Shown here: positions 5,581 to 8,984 of the stretch, in pieces
How the letters are laid out: every line of letters begins with the position of its first letter
Position numbering within the stretch: the first letter of the stretch is position 1
Assembly: GCA_003486645.1 (NCBI GenBank)
Contig: DNGI01000358.1
Coordinates: 1 to 8,984, forward strand
From: Cyanobacteria bacterium UBA11370
GTDB taxonomy: Bacteria > Cyanobacteriota > Cyanobacteriia > Cyanobacteriales > Coleofasciculaceae
Length of the DNA stretch: 8,984 nucleotides
Reading direction: 5' to 3'
Translations under genes and position numbers: made by a program
Notes under the pieces: generated by a model
The model's database searches: none
The model's input: the letters and a program-made list of their open reading frames with translations, nothing else
Told to the model about the DNA's origin: nothing

Positions 5581-5964
5581 TTAAGTAGCTGGTAAGTCAG
5601 CAAAGAATTGCTCTACCAAGGTTTGAGCTTTACTATCCAATAAAGACCAATCTACCTCACCTGTTTCATTAATTAGGCTAGTATCAATATCAACCTCCTG
5701 GCTTTCGAGTTGAGAATGGACTGGATCATAGTCGAGAAAACAGACTTTAAAACAAAGATCCCACAAATCGACGCAAATTGAATAATTTGATTTTTCCAAG
5801 CACAACTCATAACCGGGTATGGGTAGCTGGACATCCTTGTAAGTTGCCTTCCAAGTCGTTTCGTCGAGCTGTTTGCGAATATGATCAACAATACGGATTA
5901 AAGCAGGTTGCATTAGCAGTTCAGCTTGTTGCCATGCAAGGGTCGTTTTGAATTTGGGTTTCAT
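5581..5964 (-). CDS. Conserved-looking hypothetical protein, 127 residues
   Basis: I do not recognise a named domain, though the sequence resembles uncharacterised proteins I associate with cyanobacteria. It is soluble, without signal peptide or membrane segment. The N-terminal half is mixed and basic to about residue 45. The middle is aromatic and cysteine-rich (GYELCLEKSNYSICVDLWDLCFKVC, 51-75, with C55, C64, C71 and C75). The C-terminal part is strongly acidic (EVDIDTSLINETGEVDW, 90-106) and ends in a predicted helix. The cysteine spacing is not a standard zinc or Fe-S motif. The ATG at 5964 has no clear Shine-Dalgarno, and the upstream spacer has heptad repeats close by. Codon use and the composition of the product look like a real gene. 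A second frame inside it (5673-5891) is a shadow. Confidence 0.75.
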   Translation of the reverse strand: MKPKFKTTLAWQQAELLMQPALIRIVDHIRKQLDETTWKATYKDVQLPIPGYELCLEKSNYSICVDLWDLCFKVCFLDYDPVHSQLESQEVDIDTSLINETGEVDWSLLDSKAQTLVEQFFADLPAT

Positions 5965-5981
5965 CGGATGTTTTGAAAATA

Positions 5982-5996
5982 GGGAGTGGGGAGTGG
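5982..5996 (-). repeat. Short CCCCACT heptad repeat
   Basis: GGGAGTGGGGAGTGG holds two AGTGGGG units, the reverse complement of the ACTCCCC heptads at 46-73. It lies 18 bp upstream of the hypothetical gene's ATG, where a promoter or Shine-Dalgarno would be expected. Confidence 0.6.
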
Positions 5997-6349
5997 AAAA
6001 ATCACTTCTGGATGTTCTTTCACAATACCGTTGTCTGTCGTAAGTAAGTGGGGAGAGGGGGTGATAAGGAAAGGCTAATGTTAGCGTTTTTTACCCTTTA
6101 CCCTTACTGACTCTGCCAGGGGGGTACATTGTTTGACGCACGAAGAAAAACCTGACCGTTTGAGAAGGGCTGAGATTTGATATGATATTTGCGGTCTAAA
6201 GCCAAATAAGTTAAACTTTTTTTAATAAAAATTTATCCAGTTAAGCGAAAAGTTGAAGGTTAGCGATCGCTTCCCACCTTTCTGGAAGTTAGGCTGGGGA
6301 TCATCTTGAATTAGCGAGAATTGGTACGGGGATCGTCCTGGTGCTCCTG

Positions 6350-6365
6350 TCTCTATATATAGAGA
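6350..6365. promoter_or_regulatory. Perfect 16-bp palindrome TCTCTATATATAGAGA
   Basis: An uninterrupted palindrome without a loop, so more likely a protein-binding dyad than an RNA hairpin. It lies 171 bp upstream of the kinase start codon and contains TATATA, which could overlap a -10 region. No known operator is matched. Confidence 0.4.
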
Positions 6366-6425
6366 AATTAAATCAATCCTAATAGAAATTCTAATCAGTA
6401 GAAGCTACAACCTGGCTGCAAGTTC

Positions 6426-6444
6426 CCTTAAACTTTAGTTAAGG
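6426..6444 (+). promoter_or_regulatory. Imperfect dyad CCTTAAACTTTAGTTAAGG in the kinase leader
   Basis: CCTT and AACT pair with AGTT and AAGG around a TT centre, with one extra A in the left arm. It lies about 90 bp upstream of the kinase start and could be an operator or a small leader hairpin. Confidence 0.25.
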
Positions 6445-6477
6445 ATCTCCGATCAGCCACAGGGTAACTGCATCTAT

Positions 6478-6499
6478 ATATTTTTTCAATAAAAAATAT
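6478..6499 (+). promoter_or_regulatory. A/T-only hairpin (ATATTTTTT / AAAAAATAT) in the kinase leader
   Basis: Nine-bp perfect arms (6478-6486 and 6491-6499) flank a CAAT loop, 37 bp before the kinase ATG. The lack of G-C pairs makes it weak as a terminator. It may act as a bent A-tract, an operator, or a temperature-sensitive leader fold; none can be chosen from sequence alone. Confidence 0.3.
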
Positions 6500-6536
6500 C
6501 TCAGGGTTCCACTCATAAACCCCACGAAGTATTAAG

Positions 6537-8450
6537 ATGTTAACTTTTCTTCCAGAAGTGCCAAGCAGCGGGAGTCAGAAACTAAGCCTGAAGCCCGATC
6601 CCTTCTTCTCCCTCTCGCTAGATATGCTCTGTGTGATGAGTAGCGATGGCTATTTCAAGGAACTGAACCCTAGGTGGGAGAAAACGCTGGGATTTAGGAG
6701 CGAACAGCTTCTGGCACACCCTTGGCTTGAATTGGTTTATCCGAAAGACCGTCAGTTAACGTTAAGTAAACTCCGGAAACTTTACACCAACTCAGAACCG
6801 ATCACGTTTAAAAATCGCTGCTATTGTGCTGATGGGTCGTACAAATGGCTGCTATGGAATGTATCCTTTTGTCCAGAACGCCAATTGATCTACGCCGTAG
6901 TGCGGGATCAAACCGAATGTAAACTCTCAAAAGAAGCACTCTTGGATAGTGAAGAACGCTTTCATTGTTTAGTCGAAAATGTTAAAGACTATGCAATTTA
7001 TATGCTCGATCCACAGGGACGAGTAATTAGCTGGAACCAGGGTGCAGAACGCATTAATGGCTATCGGGAAGAAGAAATTCTCGGTCAACCTGTTTCCCTA
7101 CTTTATCCGCCAGAGGATATCGAATCGGGTAAGCCAGAATATGTCCTGAAAGTAGCAGCAGAAGTGGGTCGGTTTGAAGATGAAAGCTTCCGAGTTCGTC
7201 CGGATGGATCGCGCTTCTGGGCCAATGCGGTGATCACGGCGCTGCGAGATAAAAAGGGACGGTTGCGGGGGTTTGCTAAGGTAGTTCAAGACATCACTGA
7301 ACGCAAATTGGCAGAGGAAGCGTTGCAGCAAGCACACGATGACTTAGAAAGGCGGGTTGGAGAACGAACGGCGGAACTGGTTAAGACGAATAAACGGCTG
7401 AGACAAGAGATTAATGAACGCAAGCAAGTGGAGAAAGAGTTGCGGCGGTCAGAAAAGCAATTAAGACAGCAAACTCAGCAATTACAACAAACATTACATC
7501 AGCTCAAAAAAGCTCAAGCTCAACTCGTTCAGTCAGAAAAAATGTCGAGTTTGGGTCAGTTAGTAGCTGGAGTGGCTCACGAAATTAATAACCCTGTTAG
7601 CTTTATTTATGGCAATCTCAATTATGCCGAACAATATTTTCAAGATTTATTGGAATTGATCAAGGTTTATCAGCAATGCTGTCCCAATCCAGCGCCAAAG
7701 GTTCAAGATCAGATCCAGCAGATTGACCTCGATTTTTTAACTACAGACCTCCCCAAATTACTCCATTCAATGAAAGTTGGTGCAGACCGCATCTATCAAA
7801 TTGTGCGATCGCTCCGCAACTTTTCTCATCTGGATCGCGCGGAAAAGAAACCTGTTAATATTCACGAAGGCATTGATAATACACTTCTCATTTTGCAAAG
7901 TCGCCTCAAATCGACATCAGGACATCCCGGTATTGAAATTATCAAAGACTATGGTGATTTACCCCTAATCGATTGCTATGCTGGAGAGTTAAATCAAGTA
8001 TTCATGAATATCCTCAGCAACGCCATTGATGCCATAGAAGAATCCTTTGCTAATCATCATTTGTCATTGGCAAATAAGAAACAACAAATTCGGATTCATA
8101 CTGAAGCCATCAATAAAGATTGGGTAGCCATTCGCATTGCTGATAATGGTGCAGGCATTCCAGAACTCGTAAAACAGCGATTGTTTGACCCGTTCTTTAC
8201 CACAAAACCTGTGGGTAAAGGTACGGGATTAGGCTTGTCAATTAGTTATCAAATAGTAGTAGAAAAGCATGGTGGTCATCTCAAATGCTTCTCATCACCC
8301 GGTCAAGGAACGGAATTTGTGATTGAAATTCCTCTCGGTCAAACCTCTCAGCAGTGCTGTTGTCAAAACCCCTATTATACGTCTAGGGAAATGCTTAATC
8401 ATGAGTCTAGAATTCACAATTATCCCCTACTAGAAGCGACCAGCTTCTAA
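6537..8450 (+). CDS. Soluble PAS-PAS sensor histidine kinase
   Basis: A 637-residue orphan two-component kinase that should autophosphorylate on H348 and pass the phosphate to an unlinked regulator. Two PAS domains lie at residues about 22-128 and 138-257, the second ending in the PAC motif DITERK. A glutamine- and lysine-rich coiled coil (258-333) leads to the H-box SSLGQLVAGVAHEINNPVSF (337-356). The segment between H-box and N-box has the YGNLNYAEQYF form common in cyanobacterial kinases. The ATP-binding domain shows N-box NILSNAIDAI with N495, G1 box DNGAGIP (536-542), F-box LFDPFFTT (549-556), G2 box GKGTGLGLS (560-568) and GQGTEF (589-594). All catalytic boxes are intact. No membrane segment or receiver domain is present, so it is probably cytoplasmic; the signal is unknown. 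An unusual tail (601-637) has three adjacent cysteines (607-609). The start is confined by an upstream in-frame stop; its Shine-Dalgarno is weak. No response regulator is nearby. Confidence 0.95.
   Translation: MLTFLPEVPSSGSQKLSLKPDPFFSLSLDMLCVMSSDGYFKELNPRWEKTLGFRSEQLLAHPWLELVYPKDRQLTLSKLRKLYTNSEPITFKNRCYCADGSYKWLLWNVSFCPERQLIYAVVRDQTECKLSKEALLDSEERFHCLVENVKDYAIYMLDPQGRVISWNQGAERINGYREEEILGQPVSLLYPPEDIESGKPEYVLKVAAEVGRFEDESFRVRPDGSRFWANAVITALRDKKGRLRGFAKVVQDITERKLAEEALQQAHDDLERRVGERTAELVKTNKRLRQEINERKQVEKELRRSEKQLRQQTQQLQQTLHQLKKAQAQLVQSEKMSSLGQLVAGVAHEINNPVSFIYGNLNYAEQYFQDLLELIKVYQQCCPNPAPKVQDQIQQIDLDFLTTDLPKLLHSMKVGADRIYQIVRSLRNFSHLDRAEKKPVNIHEGIDNTLLILQSRLKSTSGHPGIEIIKDYGDLPLIDCYAGELNQVFMNILSNAIDAIEESFANHHLSLANKKQQIRIHTEAINKDWVAIRIADNGAGIPELVKQRLFDPFFTTKPVGKGTGLGLSISYQIVVEKHGGHLKCFSSPGQGTEFVIEIPLGQTSQQCCCQNPYYTSREMLNHESRIHNYPLLEATSF
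8431..8449 (+). terminator. Hairpin over the kinase stop codon
   Basis: TAGAAGC (8431-8437) and GCTTCTA (8443-8449) form a perfect 7-bp stem with a 5-nt loop that takes in two bases of the TAA stop. No T run follows, so simple intrinsic termination is doubtful; it may instead protect the 3' end. The kinase and narM converge here with only 31 bp between stops, and no other terminator is seen. Confidence 0.35.
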
Positions 8451-8481
8451 TCAGAACGATTAAAGCCATGGCGGGGTTAAT

Positions 8482-8973
8482 TCATGATTCAGACTTGACA
8501 ATTTTGAATTCTTTGAGGGCTGATAAAAAGTTCTTATTTTCATGACTGGGACGGCTGAGTTTAATTAGGGCAAAACGCTGCGCGGGTGTTAAAGTTTCCC
8601 ACTGTTGAGTAGTGAGTGATAGTCCAAATTCTTGGGCTTTTTCCTGAATGCTAGCAGGGATTTTTGTCCCATCCATCCAGGCAGGATGAGGATCAATGGG
8701 GAGTTCTGATGCGGGTGTCCCTGTATGGTTGATCACCAGTTGTTGCAGGTATTGCCGATACGCTTCACTTTCCGATGCTGTAGTTCCTGGCATTTCTACT
8801 AATAGTTGACGTTCTGCTTGAGTAAACTGATGCCAGTGGGTTAATTTCAGTTTTACTCCGCAATTATCTAATTTCATCCGTACTTGCATCGGAATGCAAC
8901 GCAAAGAATCAACAAAGTCGGCTTCAAATTGGAAAAAATTGTTGTTGGTTGTTGGTTGTTGGTTGTTTGTCAT
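8482..8973 (-). CDS. narM: Nitrate reductase-associated protein NarM
   Basis: A 163-residue soluble protein of the cyanobacterial nitrate reductase-associated family. In Synechococcus elongatus narM is needed for an active ferredoxin-dependent nitrate reductase, probably at a maturation or cofactor step; the mechanism is not established. Recognition rests on FFQFEADFVDSLRCIPMQVR (residues 13-32), KLTHWHQFTQAERQLLVEMP (43-62), DPHPAWM and the C-terminal LTPAQRFALIKLSRPSHENKNF. The body has the normal family length. Residues 1-12 (MTNNQQPTTNNN) are encoded by a heptad repeat and are not a usual family feature. The ATG at 8973 is the only start before the conserved part, but the frame remains open to the window edge, so a start beyond the window is possible. 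No Shine-Dalgarno is seen because the upstream DNA is repeat. The partner narB is not in the window. Confidence 0.9.
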   Translation of the reverse strand: MTNNQQPTTNNNFFQFEADFVDSLRCIPMQVRMKLDNCGVKLKLTHWHQFTQAERQLLVEMPGTTASESEAYRQYLQQLVINHTGTPASELPIDPHPAWMDGTKIPASIQEKAQEFGLSLTTQQWETLTPAQRFALIKLSRPSHENKNFLSALKEFKIVKSES

Positions 8974-8984
8974 TGGTTGTTGGT
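8941..8984 (+). repeat. GTTGTTG heptad array over the narM start
   Basis: Units on the plus strand are three GTTGTTG, then GTTGTTT, GTCATTG and GTTGTTG, running off the right edge. The CAT in the GTCATTG unit is the complement of the narM ATG, so the start codon lies within a variant repeat unit. The order of perfect units followed by GTTGTTT matches the array at 3223-3271. Confidence 0.9.

Larger units (their letters stand above)
5965..6536. other. 572-bp spacer between the hypothetical gene and the histidine kinase
   Basis: The spacer separates two divergent genes and must hold both promoters. No gene is seen. The left part has AGTGGGG heptads (5982-5996) and a related AGTGGGGAGAGGGGG word (6047-6061). 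A HIP1 site is at 6263-6270. From 6350 to the kinase start there are five short dyads: 6350-6365, 6383-6393, 6398-6408, 6426-6444 and 6478-6499. No confident -35/-10 pair was found. Confidence 0.6.

Noticed and set aside
1..8984. A CRISPR array or phage/defence island
   Set aside because: The repeats are 7-9 bp tandem units without spacers, and no gene of such systems is present.

Overview
The window looks like chromosomal DNA of a filamentous cyanobacterium, or a close relative with a large, repeat-rich genome. The evidence is nine copies of the palindrome GCGATCGC (HIP1) in 9 kb, three families of 7-bp tandem repeats (STRR type), a dispersed palindrome around GACGTTGCA/TGCAACGTC, and several cyanobacteria-typical genes: a WCGLC thioredoxin, a Tat-exported caspase-like protein, an RRM RNA-binding protein and NarM. 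The species cannot be named from this alone. No rRNA, tRNA, CRISPR, transposase or phage gene was found.

Layout. Positions 1-74 are a C-rich repeat tract. Then come a TrxC-type thioredoxin (171-572, +), a 311-bp spacer with three kinds of low-complexity or symmetric sequence, and a 778-residue caspase-fold protein (884-3220, +). A GTTGTTG heptad array starts two bases after its stop codon. A 497-bp spacer leads to a small RRM protein (3718-4008, +), which ends in a strong hairpin terminator (4057-4090). On the minus strand follow ygfZ (4176-5237) and a conserved-looking hypothetical gene (5581-5964), separated by a palindrome-bearing spacer. A 572-bp spacer rich in dyads leads to a PAS-PAS histidine kinase (6537-8450, +). 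Convergent to it is narM (8482-8973, -), whose 5' end lies inside another heptad array at the window edge.

How the genes relate. They are mostly single transcription units with long spacers, not one operon. The loose themes are redox and Fe-S maintenance (TrxC, YgfZ), nitrate assimilation (NarM), RNA binding and signalling (RRM protein, orphan kinase). No shared pathway can be shown from the sequence.

Most notable points. (1) The caspase-like protein has Tyr and Ser at the two catalytic positions (His and Cys) and a Tat signal, so it is probably an exported pseudo-protease. (2) The same heptad element occurs three times with the same edge structure, once inside the caspase-like gene and once at the narM start, where it encodes the same NNQQPTT peptide. 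The unit has no stop codon in any of six frames. (3) A perfect 23-bp homopyrimidine mirror repeat lies about 60 bp upstream of the caspase-like gene. I did not find a convincing new multi-gene system.
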